Shown: one piece after another, positions 1 through 5,077 of the stretch
Layout: each line of letters opens with the position of its first letter
Numbering within the stretch: the first letter of the stretch is position 1
Assembly (NCBI GenBank): GCA_014378955.1
Contig: JACMMQ010000240.1
Location: 1 to 5,077 of the forward strand
Direction of reading: 5' to 3'
Source of the DNA: Clostridia bacterium
GTDB lineage: Bacteria > Bacillota > Clostridia > SK-Y3 > JACMMQ01
Length of the DNA stretch: 5,077 bases
Position numbers and translations under genes: made by a program
The notes under the pieces: generated by a model
Databases searched by the model: none
What the model was told of the DNA's origin: nothing
The model's input: the letters and a program-made list of their open reading frames with translations, nothing else

Positions 1-138
1 GTGCTTAAAACAGCGTTACACAAGCGCAAGACGACAAAAGGCAACACTAGCATTCCAAAACAAAAAGAGGTTGGTATACCTTTTACAAGTATTACAACAG
101 ATGAAAATGTCACAACAATACCTATGATTGAGCATTAG
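1..138 (+). CDS. lon: 3' end of a gene, probably Lon protease (partial)
   Basis: Frame 1 is open from the window edge to TAG at 136-138 and gives 45 residues, so this is the C-terminal end of a gene that starts before the window. The first residues, VLKTALHKRK, resemble the last helix of Lon proteases, where a VDEVL-x-x-AL pattern ends the serine protease domain. The position directly upstream of engB supports this, because lonA-ysxC is the known order in Bacillus and many relatives. Lon is the ATP-dependent cytoplasmic protease that degrades misfolded and regulatory proteins. The tail after the helix (about 35 residues, rich in Thr, Lys and Ile) is longer than in most Lon proteins and has no motif I recognise. 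None of the catalytic or ATPase residues are in view, so the call rests on a short match plus gene order. The GTG at position 1 is read as an internal Val. Confidence 0.5.
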   Translation: MLKTALHKRKTTKGNTSIPKQKEVGIPFTSITTDENVTTIPMIEH

Positions 139-141
139 TAA

Positions 142-163
142 AAGGGGGATTATATTCCCCCTT
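142..163. terminator. Stem-loop after the lon-like gene, possible weak terminator
   Basis: AAGGGGGA (142-149) pairs perfectly with TCCCCCTT (156-163) around the six-base loop TTATAT. It sits four bases after the stop of the upstream gene. On the plus strand it is followed by an A-rich run, not a T tract, so it is not a textbook intrinsic terminator. It may act as a weak terminator or as a 3'-end stabiliser for the lon-like mRNA. Read on the minus strand, the stem is followed by TTTTAC. Confidence 0.5.
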
Positions 164-173
164 AAAAAATAAA

Positions 174-203
174 TTGAAATATTGTACCATTATATGGTAT
201 AAT
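174..203 (+). promoter_or_regulatory. Promoter of the engB operon
   Basis: TTGAAA at 174-179 serves as the -35 box and TATAAT at 198-203 is a perfect -10 box, with an 18-bp spacer. TG at 195-196 gives an extended -10 element (TGGTATAAT). This predicts a housekeeping sigma-A type promoter with transcription starting near 209-211 and a short leader of about 25 nt before the engB start. No other convincing promoter is seen before the genes that follow, so engB, the DUF1294 gene, tyrS and possibly rbgA probably share it. Confidence 0.75.
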
Positions 204-207
204 ATTT
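177..207. promoter_or_regulatory. 31-bp palindrome over the promoter, likely operator
   Basis: The sequence from 177 to 207 is an inverted repeat centred on 192. The core TACCAT (185-190), TAT, ATGGTA (194-199) is perfect. The arms continue outwards for eight further pairs with a single break (184 G against 200 T). The palindrome covers most of the spacer, the whole -10 box and the last three bases of the -35 box, so a bound dimeric repressor would block RNA polymerase. It lies upstream of the expected transcription start, so it would act as DNA and not as an RNA hairpin. It matches no operator I recognise. AT-rich promoters can look palindromic by chance, but the CC/GG-containing core makes that less likely. 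Confidence 0.5.
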
Positions 208-234
208 AGATTATGATTAGAAAAGGTGTTGACA

Positions 235-822
235 ATGCAAGTACATCAAGCTGAAATAATTATCTCTGCTGTGTCACGGGCACAGTACCCACCAAACGGA
301 CTGCCAGATATCGCATTTGCAGGGCGTTCGAACGTGGGAAAAAGCTCTATTATCAACAAGCTGTGCAACCGTAAGGGACTCGCACGCACAAGCTCCAAAC
401 CTGGAAAGACTGCAACCATCAATTTTTATGAGATTGAGAAGCAGTTGCACCTAGTGGATTTGCCAGGGTATGGGTTTGCACGTGTTTCAAAGGGCGAAAA
501 GAAGAAATGGCACGATATGATTGAGGAATATTTAACCAATCGGCATCAGCTGCAAATGGTCATTTTGATGGTGGATGCACGACATAAACCATCAGACGAT
601 GACGTGGGGATGTTCGACTGGATTAAAAATTGCCAAGGTGCAGTATTGGTAGTAGCGACCAAATCAGATAAGCTCAAGCCAAAGGAATTGGAAAAAAACA
701 TTCTGACCATCCGTGAAACCTTGAAAATGGATGATGAAGACATTTTAGTACCATTTTCATCCGAAACAGGACTTGGAAAAGGTGTTGTTTGGAAAGTGAT
801 TGAAGAGGCTTTGGGGCAATGA
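235..822 (+). CDS. engB: Ribosome biogenesis GTP-binding protein EngB (YsxC/YihA)
   Basis: EngB is a TrmE-Era-EngA-EngB family GTPase that acts in the cytoplasm in late assembly of the 50S subunit; it is essential in Bacillus subtilis. The 195 residues are one GTPase domain. G1 is GRSNVGKSS (30-38), G2 is PGKT with Thr59, G3 is DLPG (75-78), G4 is TKSD (142-145) and G5 is SSE (175-177). The segment RTSSKPGKT (51-59) is a family hallmark. Length equals the usual ~195 residues. GTG 226 and TTG 229 are in frame upstream, but GTG 226 is part of the ribosome binding site (AAAAGG at 221-226). ATG 235 has good spacing and gives an N-terminus, MQVHQAEIIISAV, like that of known EngB proteins. It is the first gene after the promoter at 174-203, and its stop overlaps the next start (ATGA). 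Confidence 0.97.
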   Translation: MQVHQAEIIISAVSRAQYPPNGLPDIAFAGRSNVGKSSIINKLCNRKGLARTSSKPGKTATINFYEIEKQLHLVDLPGYGFARVSKGEKKKWHDMIEEYLTNRHQLQMVILMVDARHKPSDDDVGMFDWIKNCQGAVLVVATKSDKLKPKELEKNILTIRETLKMDDEDILVPFSSETGLGKGVVWKVIEEALGQ

Positions 823-1097
823 ACTGGCAAGCAATCGGCATCTTTTATCTTACAATCAATGGCTGGGGCTTTGTCCTAATGGGCTGTGACAAGTGGTTTG
901 CAAAGGCAGGTAAGCGCCGTATCAGCGAACGGCATTTGATGACCGTCGCAGGGCTAGGGGGTGCACTTGGCATGACCGCTGCGATGTTTATTTTCAGGCA
1001 CAAAACCTTGCACATGAAGTTTTTGCTAGGACTGCCACTTTTCGTGGTATTGCATGCGATTATTTCAGGCTGGATTTTTATAAACTTTAAAGTATAG
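819..1097 (+). CDS. DUF1294 family small membrane protein
   Basis: This 92-residue protein belongs to the DUF1294 family, whose function is unknown. Family marks are the GCDKW stretch after the first membrane helix (22-26), the basic RRISE segment (33-37), the glycine-rich GGALG (47-51) and FRHKT (59-63). Hydrophobic segments at about 5-22, 41-59 and 69-89 suggest three short membrane spans with basic loops between them. The start ATG at 819 overlaps the engB stop as ATGA, so translation is probably coupled; GAAGAGG at 802-808 is a possible ribosome binding site inside engB. B. subtilis also has a small membrane-protein gene (ysxD) after ysxC, but I cannot say whether the two are related. The family assignment is fairly sure; any link to ribosome assembly is only inferred from position. 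Confidence 0.85.
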   Translation: MNWQAIGIFYLTINGWGFVLMGCDKWFAKAGKRRISERHLMTVAGLGGALGMTAAMFIFRHKTLHMKFLLGLPLFVVLHAIISGWIFINFKV

Positions 1098-1110
1098 GAG
1101 AACTGATATT

Positions 1111-2337
1111 ATGGAGTGCGTATTCGACACATTGACCGAGCGTGGTTTAATCGCACAGGTCACACACGAGGAAAAAATCAAACAGCTTTTAAAAGACGAA
1201 AAGGTAACCTTTTACATAGGGTTTGACCCCACGGCGGACAGCTTGCACGTGGGACACTTTTTGCAAATGATGGTGATGGCACACATGCAGCGTGCAGGAC
1301 ATCGACCGATCGCCATTATTGGCGGTGGCACAGCCATGGTGGGTGACCCGACAGGCAAAACAGACATGCGCCAAATGCTCACACAAGCCGAAATTCAGCA
1401 CAACGCCAACTGCTTTAAAAAACAATTGTCCAAATTTATAGAGTTTGGCGAGGACAAGGCGTTGATGATTGACAATGCGGAATGGCTTTTAAAGCTTAAC
1501 TATGTGGACTTTTTGCGTGAGGTAGGCGTGCATTTTTCCGTCAACCGTATGTTGACAGCGGAATGCTTCAAAAGTCGATTGGAAAAAGGCTTATCATTCA
1601 TAGAATTTAACTACATGCTCATGCAGAGCTATGACTTTTTATACTTAAATCGCCATTTCAATTGCACGTTTGAATTGGGTGGAGATGACCAATGGGCGAA
1701 CATTTTGGGCGGTATTGAGTTGGTTCGCCGTACCGAGAGTAAGGAAGTGTATGGCATGACCTTTACGCTATTGACCAATAGCGAAGGTAAAAAAATGGGC
1801 AAAACTGAGCGTGGTGCGGTGTGGCTAGACCCTGAAAAAACCTCACCGTATGAATTTTACCAATACTGGCGTAATGTGCCCGATGCAGACGTGTTGCAAT
1901 GCTTACGGTTGTTAACGTTTTTGCCCATGTCACAATTAGGCGATATGGCACAATGGGAAGGGCAAATGCTCAACCAAGCGAAAAAAGCATTGGCATACGA
2001 GGTTACAATGCTCGTACACGGAGTGGAACAAGCGGAAAAAGCGCAGCACGCTGCAGAAGCATTGTTCGGGCAGGGCGGCGTGTCAGGCGATATGCCAACC
2101 ACAGAGCTTGCAACGGATGCAGTAGCGGACGGTATCAATATTTTAGATTTGCTATTAATAGCAGGACTTATCCCATCCAAGGCTGAAGGCAGACGCTTGG
2201 TGCAACAGGGTGGCATTTCGATAGATAATAAGAAGATTGAAAGCATTGACGTTGCTATCGACAGCACTTGGTTTGTAGACGAAGCGTTGATGATTAAAAA
2301 GGGTAAAAAGGTTTACCATAAAATACAATTGGTATAA
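1111..2337 (+). CDS. tyrS: Tyrosine--tRNA ligase
   Basis: TyrRS charges tRNA-Tyr with tyrosine using ATP. The 408 residues have the normal bacterial plan: class I Rossmann catalytic core (about 1-225), helical anticodon-binding region (about 230-335) and a C-terminal S4 RNA-binding domain (about 342-408). The HIGH motif is HVGH (46-49) and the KMSKS motif is KMGKT (228-232). Tyrosine-pocket residues are present: Tyr168, Gln172 and Asp175 in YMLMQSYD match Tyr169, Gln173 and Asp176 of the Geobacillus enzyme, and GGDDQW (190-195) contains the conserved Asp-Gln. The start has AGGAG at 1096-1100, which overlaps the stop of the preceding gene, with a 10-nt spacer. Only 13 bases separate the two genes, so there is no room for the T-box leader that often controls tyrS in Bacillota; here it appears to be expressed with engB. 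Confidence 0.98.
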   Translation: MECVFDTLTERGLIAQVTHEEKIKQLLKDEKVTFYIGFDPTADSLHVGHFLQMMVMAHMQRAGHRPIAIIGGGTAMVGDPTGKTDMRQMLTQAEIQHNANCFKKQLSKFIEFGEDKALMIDNAEWLLKLNYVDFLREVGVHFSVNRMLTAECFKSRLEKGLSFIEFNYMLMQSYDFLYLNRHFNCTFELGGDDQWANILGGIELVRRTESKEVYGMTFTLLTNSEGKKMGKTERGAVWLDPEKTSPYEFYQYWRNVPDADVLQCLRLLTFLPMSQLGDMAQWEGQMLNQAKKALAYEVTMLVHGVEQAEKAQHAAEALFGQGGVSGDMPTTELATDAVADGINILDLLLIAGLIPSKAEGRRLVQQGGISIDNKKIESIDVAIDSTWFVDEALMIKKGKKVYHKIQLV

Positions 2338-2342
2338 TTAAG

Positions 2343-2360
2343 GGCGGCTTACGAGCCGCC
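2343..2360 (+). terminator. GC-rich tetraloop hairpin between tyrS and rbgA
   Basis: GGCGGCT (2343-2349) pairs perfectly with AGCCGCC (2354-2360) around the loop TACG, a UNCG-class tetraloop. It starts five bases after the tyrS stop codon. The following TGATTTATTA is only moderately T-rich. It may be an intrinsic terminator that partly separates rbgA from the upstream operon, or an mRNA-stabilising hairpin. No promoter is visible between the hairpin and rbgA, so some readthrough is likely needed for rbgA expression. Confidence 0.6.
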
Positions 2361-2382
2361 TGATTTATTAGAGGTGAAAGAA

Positions 2383-3231
2383 ATGCAAATTCAGTGGTAT
2401 CCAGGTCATATGACCAAAACGCGTAGAATGATTCAAGAAAACTTAAAATTTGTAGATGTAGTGGTTGAAATTGCGGACGCGCGTTTGCCACTTTCAAGCC
2501 GCAATCCTGAAATATTAAGCATTATCGGCAAAAAGCCTAAAATCACGTTGCTCAACAAGGCGGATTTAGCAGACCCCAGAGCCAATCAGCTTTGGGTGGA
2601 TTGGTACAAGGCAAAGGGCGAGCAAGCGATATTGACCGACTGTGTCACAGGCAAAGGGCTTCATGATTTGCCCCAGCACGCAAAATTATTGCTCAAGGAA
2701 AAAATCGACCGTGATGTCGCAAAGGGTATCGTAGGCAGAGCGGTTAAAATCATGGTGGTGGGTATTCCAAATGTTGGCAAGTCCACGCTCGTCAACAAAA
2801 TGGCAGGCAAGGCAAGCGCAAAAACAGGCGATCGTCCTGGTGTAACACGTGGCAAACAGTGGGTGAGATTGTCTAATGGGTTGGATCTTTTGGACATGCC
2901 CGGCATTTTGTGGCCTAAATTTGAGGACGTAGAAGTGGGTAAACGACTAGCTTTTACAGGCGCAATTAAGGACGAAATCATGGACGTGGAAGAATTGGCA
3001 AGCTGGCTTTTGGAATATTTGAAAGCACATTATCAAGAAAAGCTCACAACACGATACAAACTCGAAGAGGTCAACGATTGGACAGGCTATGACATTTTAA
3101 CGGAAATCGGCAAAAAAAGAGGCGCTATCCTCCCAGGTGGCGTCATAGACACCTTCCGCATGGCAAATATGTTGCTGGATGAATATCGTGGCGGTAAAAT
3201 CGGACAAATCACGCTGGAATTTCCGAGATAG
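2383..3231 (+). CDS. rbgA: Ribosome biogenesis GTPase RbgA (YlqF)
   Basis: RbgA is a circularly permuted GTPase that binds the immature 50S subunit and promotes its late assembly, including entry of late ribosomal proteins such as L16. The motif order is permuted as expected: G4 NKAD (58-61) comes before G1 GIPNVGKST (127-135), then G3 DMPG (171-174). The N-terminal YPGHM (6-10) carries the histidine (His9) linked to GTP hydrolysis in this family. The C-terminal ~80 residues match the RNA-binding helical domain. With ATG 2383 the protein is 282 residues, as in B. subtilis, and begins MQIQWYPGH as the family does. The in-frame GTG at 2374 lies inside the ribosome binding site GAGGTGA (2371-2377) and is rejected. 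The last codons (GKIGQITLEFPR) have a diverged second copy at 3368-3409, beyond the repeat element that starts right after the stop. Confidence 0.97.
   Translation: MQIQWYPGHMTKTRRMIQENLKFVDVVVEIADARLPLSSRNPEILSIIGKKPKITLLNKADLADPRANQLWVDWYKAKGEQAILTDCVTGKGLHDLPQHAKLLLKEKIDRDVAKGIVGRAVKIMVVGIPNVGKSTLVNKMAGKASAKTGDRPGVTRGKQWVRLSNGLDLLDMPGILWPKFEDVEVGKRLAFTGAIKDEIMDVEELASWLLEYLKAHYQEKLTTRYKLEEVNDWTGYDILTEIGKKRGAILPGGVIDTFRMANMLLDEYRGGKIGQITLEFPR
3193..3228 (+). repeat. Direct repeat, copy 1: 3' end of rbgA
   Basis: This stretch is the last 12 sense codons of rbgA (GKIGQITLEFPR). It shares a run of 14 identical bases (AAAATCGGACAAAT) and about 26 of the first 32 positions with the downstream copy at 3368-3403. 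The two copies flank the inverted-repeat element. This copy belongs to the functional gene. Confidence 0.8.
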
Positions 3232-3357
3232 GTGGGCGCTGCCCACACCCGCACCCTTTTTGAAAAAAGGGGACAAAAACTTTAGTTAGGGTTTTTATAA
3301 TAAAGTTTTGGTCAATTTTTTTCAAAAAATTGCAGGGTCAAGGGACAGCGTCCCTTG
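3232..3357. repeat. Branched inverted-repeat element (MITE/REP-like)
   Basis: Two copies of a ~55-nt module face each other around a 16-nt centre (3285-3300). The left arm has hairpin GTGGGC-GCT-GCCCAC (3232-3246), then ACCC-GCA, then a CCCTTTTT...AAAAAGGG hairpin (3254-3271), then ACAAAAACTTTA (3273-3284). The right arm is the same order reversed: TAAAGTTTTGGT (3301-3312), hairpin CAATTTTT-TTCA-AAAAATTG (3313-3332), TGCAGGGT (3331-3338), and hairpin CAAGGGAC-AGC-GTCCCTTG (3339-3357). The arms can pair with each other as well as fold internally, giving a cruciform with four side hairpins. Stem sequences differ between arms while pairing is kept, which suggests selection on structure. No transposase is encoded. 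Similar intergenic modules are, to my recollection, common in some Clostridia genomes. Lying between convergent genes, it could also terminate transcription from both sides. Confidence 0.75.
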
Positions 3358-3367
3358 CTGTGCCTAC

Positions 3368-3409
3368 GCTAAAATCGGACAAATAGCACTAAAATTTCCC
3401 AAGAAATAA
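3368..3409 (+). pseudogene. Displaced relic copy of the rbgA 3' end
   Basis: Read in the frame that starts at 3368, this stretch gives AKIGQIALKFPKK and then TAA, against GKIGQITLEFPR and TAG at the real end of rbgA. Eight of the twelve aligned residues are identical, and most changes are silent or mild (Ile-Ile, Leu-Leu, Pro-Pro, Arg-Lys). The similarity stops at the element side (before 3368). I infer that it is the older 3' end of rbgA, or that of another allele, cut off by insertion or recombination. It has no start codon of its own and should not be translated. It overlaps, in antisense, the last codons and the stop of the minus-strand gene. Confidence 0.65.
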
Positions 3410-4069
3410 TGCGAGAATTGCTAAAATTATGGGTTGATGGATTAAGTAAATAAGCAATGAATGACGCCCGATGATGCACATTGGGTTTTTTGCGTTGGGC
3501 GAAAATACACGGTTTTTGCGTGTGTGATAAAACAGTCTACCCATTACCACGCCAAACAAAAACACGCCAAACCATGGCAGGATGGGGTAATAGTCCGCCG
3601 ATTGGAAATGCTGATTGATAAGCCCGAGCCAAAAAAAGTAAGGATTTTGTATGGTCATTTTTGAAAACAATATGCCGACGGCAAAGGTTAAAAATGCCAT
3701 GACAGAAAGCCATTTGGTGCAAAGCTGTCTGACAAAATGAAACAGCATCATACATAATCCAAGACAATGTAAAATGCCAAACCATATGAAAAACGTTGGC
3801 TCGAAAAAGTAAGTCACAGCGGTCAATGCAAGACCCATAGTAAAAACAAAAAAACCACGCTTAAAATTGTTACGGCTAAAGGTGCTGGATATGCCGGACA
3901 AAATAATAAACACAGGTGCAGAAAGCATGATGAAAACTGGCATGTATTTTGAAATAGGAAGTGCCATTTTATAGTAATCGGTCAAATCATAGCTGATGTG
4001 CACAACCACCATCATGAGTATCGCAAAGCCACGCAAAAAGTCGATTTCTGTGACACGGTTTTTTATCAT
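3389..4069 (-). CDS. DUF1624 / HGSNAT-like membrane acyltransferase
   Basis: The 226 residues form a very hydrophobic protein with about six to seven membrane helices. The N-terminus, with EIDFLRG (8-14), His24 in the first helix and YD (27-28), is the pattern of the heparan-alpha-glucosaminide N-acetyltransferase catalytic-like family (DUF1624). Members are thought to move acetyl groups across membranes onto sugars, with a conserved His as the likely acetyl carrier; bacterial substrates are mostly unknown. A short cytoplasmic N-terminus and basic loops fit an inner-membrane protein. The ribosome binding site is a perfect AGGAGG (4077-4082 on the complement) seven bases before the ATG. It starts 21 bases after the ylbJ-like gene and is probably co-transcribed. 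Its last residues (about FLGKF) and stop lie inside the rbgA relic, so its C-terminus may differ from that of relatives. The related acyltransferase_3 family is an alternative, but the length and the EID-LRG start favour DUF1624. Confidence 0.75.
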   Translation of the reverse strand: MIKNRVTEIDFLRGFAILMMVVVHISYDLTDYYKMALPISKYMPVFIMLSAPVFIILSGISSTFSRNNFKRGFFVFTMGLALTAVTYFFEPTFFIWFGILHCLGLCMMLFHFVRQLCTKWLSVMAFLTFAVGILFSKMTIQNPYFFWLGLINQHFQSADYYPILPWFGVFLFGVVMGRLFYHTRKNRVFSPNAKNPMCIIGRHSLLIYLIHQPIILAILALFLGKF

Positions 4070-4076
4070 TTGTTAA

Positions 4077-4082
4077 CCTCCT
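4077..4082 (-). promoter_or_regulatory. Strong ribosome binding site of the acyltransferase gene
   Basis: The complement reads AGGAGG, a perfect anti-16S match, seven bases before the ATG at 4069. It fixes the start of the gene and lies within the short gap after the ylbJ-like stop codon (4091-4093). Confidence 0.85.
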
Positions 4083-4090
4083 GCAAAATT

Positions 4091-5077
4091 TCAATGGTGT
4101 TTATGCATTATACCACGAAAAGGCATGGAAAGCAACATGAGCAAGGCGATGGATAGCAACCAAAAAGTGACGGCAAATAGTACCATCATGCCGATGCTTG
4201 GGGGAGTTGCTTGTGTCATATGGGGCACACTTTGTGAAAATACACTTTGTTGCAAAGGGCATAGCGTAAAATAGACATAGGTATACAGTGCGGCAAACAC
4301 CCCTTGTAGCATTTTCCCAGCAAAATAGGGAATGAGCGAAATGTCGCTATCGCCAACCACCGAAACCACCTGTGCATGCACCGATAGACCAGACCAACCT
4401 AGCACCAATGAGGTTGCACTGAGCTTTAAAATGAGGGGAAGGGCATCGCTATGAAATATGAGACCTGTCGCAGCCGTAATTTCAAGAAAGCCTGCCATAA
4501 GCGCTTGCGGACAGTGGGGAATTTGCCCTAGCAAGCCGATAATGACACTGAAAAATACAATAAAGCCACAGATGTTGCCCATGACAGATACGCTGTTTTC
4601 AATGCATTCACCAAAAATTCGACCGACATGCACACGCTTTGCAACGATTGGGAAATTGACTGGCATGCGTGCGACCTCTTGTCGAGCCATCAACCGCAGG
4701 AGCAACCCAACGGTCAAAGCAGATGCAACCTGACAGCCCACCAACACAAAGCCGATTTGCGGCATGGCATAAAAGCCAATCGCCACCGTGCCAATGACAA
4801 AAAGTGGGCTGGCATTGTTGGTAAATGCCAACAGCCGAGCTGCCTCACGATTGCTTAATAGCTTTTCCTTGTACAAGTCCATCGTAATCATAGCACCAAT
4901 TGGAAAGCCACTCACAAGCCCCATAACCAGCGCAAAAGCGCCACTGCCATTGATGCCGAACAGTGGCATCATGATGGGCGTCAATCGCTTTGCCAATAGC
5001 TGTCCAAACCCTAATCGCATCAAAAAGCGACTGCCTACAATGAACGGAAAAAGCGAGGGCATGACGACGGTGATGCA
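4091..5077 (-). CDS. ylbJ: YlbJ-like sporulation integral membrane protein (5' end outside window)
   Basis: The minus-strand frame is open from the window edge to TGA at 4091-4093 and gives 328 residues of a polytopic membrane protein. The order PSLFPF, GSGAFALVMGLVSGFPIGA, FTNNASPLFVIGTVAIG and a later GxSG-like stretch near LGWSGLSVHAQ matches YlbJ, a member of the nucleoside-recognition (Gate) domain superfamily. B. subtilis ylbJ is a sigma-E sporulation gene needed for proper spores; its molecular substrate is not known. The codon for Met at 5060-5062 is not taken as the start: the five codons before it (CITVV) continue the family pattern, and YlbJ proteins are usually near 400 residues, so roughly 60-80 residues lie outside. 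The C-terminus ends with a His-rich MHKHH tail. The DUF1624 gene follows 21 bases later, suggesting one operon. Confidence 0.8.
   Translation of the reverse strand, partial: CITVVMPSLFPFIVGSRFLMRLGFGQLLAKRLTPIMMPLFGINGSGAFALVMGLVSGFPIGAMITMDLYKEKLLSNREAARLLAFTNNASPLFVIGTVAIGFYAMPQIGFVLVGCQVASALTVGLLLRLMARQEVARMPVNFPIVAKRVHVGRIFGECIENSVSVMGNICGFIVFFSVIIGLLGQIPHCPQALMAGFLEITAATGLIFHSDALPLILKLSATSLVLGWSGLSVHAQVVSVVGDSDISLIPYFAGKMLQGVFAALYTYVYFTLCPLQQSVFSQSVPHMTQATPPSIGMMVLFAVTFWLLSIALLMLLSMPFRGIMHKHH

Noticed and set aside
226..234. GTG/TTG upstream starts for engB
   Set aside because: GTG 226 overlaps the AAAAGG ribosome binding site, and the resulting extension is absent from EngB proteins; ATG 235 gives the family length and N-terminus.
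139..234. Riboswitch or T-box leader before engB
   Set aside because: The expected transcript leader is only about 25 nt, too short for a known riboswitch, and the palindrome lies upstream of the predicted transcription start.
1857..2267. Minus-strand open frame of 136 codons inside tyrS
   Set aside because: It lies wholly antisense to a well-supported gene, its translation is rich in Ser, Cys and Ala with no recognisable motif, and it has no convincing ribosome binding site; it is a coding shadow.
2374..2382. GTG start for rbgA
   Set aside because: This codon is part of GAGGTGA, the ribosome binding site for ATG 2383, and RbgA proteins begin at the residue encoded there.
2661..2981. Minus-strand open frame of 106 codons inside rbgA
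   Set aside because: It is antisense to the conserved GTPase region of rbgA and shows no protein family features.
3232..3388. A complete insertion sequence or a CRISPR array
   Set aside because: There is no transposase reading frame and no regularly spaced direct repeats with unique spacers; the region is a short pair of inverted, hairpin-bearing modules.
4458..4858. Two overlapping plus-strand open frames opposite the ylbJ-like gene
   Set aside because: Both are antisense to a membrane protein with clear family motifs, and their products are low-plausibility sequences rich in Pro, Arg, His and Gln.

Overview
The window looks like a stretch of a chromosome from a low-to-mid GC member of the Bacillota, probably a spore-forming Clostridia-type bacterium. 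The evidence is a lon-like gene end followed by engB (ysxC), which is the order seen in Bacillus and relatives; strong AGGAGG-type ribosome binding sites; the RbgA GTPase, which is typical of Gram-positive bacteria; and a YlbJ-type sporulation membrane protein. The species cannot be named from the sequence.

Layout. Positions 1-138 (+) hold the 3' end of a gene that is probably lon. After a small stem-loop comes a clear promoter (about 174-203) with a 31-bp near-perfect palindrome lying over its spacer and -10 box. It drives a tight plus-strand cluster: engB (235-822), a DUF1294 small membrane protein (819-1097, 4-bp overlap), tyrS (1111-2337) and, after a GC-rich hairpin, rbgA (2383-3231). 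EngB and RbgA are both GTPases of large ribosomal subunit assembly and TyrRS charges tRNA-Tyr, so apart from the DUF1294 protein this is a translation and ribosome-biogenesis unit. Two starts differ from the longest open frames: engB is placed at ATG 235 and rbgA at ATG 2383, because the upstream GTG codons lie inside the ribosome binding sites.

Positions 3232-3388 separate the convergent halves. They hold two inverted copies of a ~55-nt module, each with two small hairpins, forming a large branched palindrome that begins on the base after the rbgA stop codon. Just beyond it lies a second, diverged copy of the last codons of rbgA. It still reads as AKIGQIALKFPKK-stop, against GKIGQITLEFPR-stop in the gene. 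The arrangement looks like a small mobile or repetitive element, or a recombination event, that left a displaced relic of the old rbgA 3' end. This is the most unusual structure in the window.

The minus strand carries a two-gene unit read from right to left: a ylbJ-like sporulation integral membrane protein (from beyond position 5077 down to 4091, 5' end cut by the window), then a DUF1624/HGSNAT-like membrane acyltransferase (4069-3389). The stop codon of the second gene lies inside the rbgA relic.
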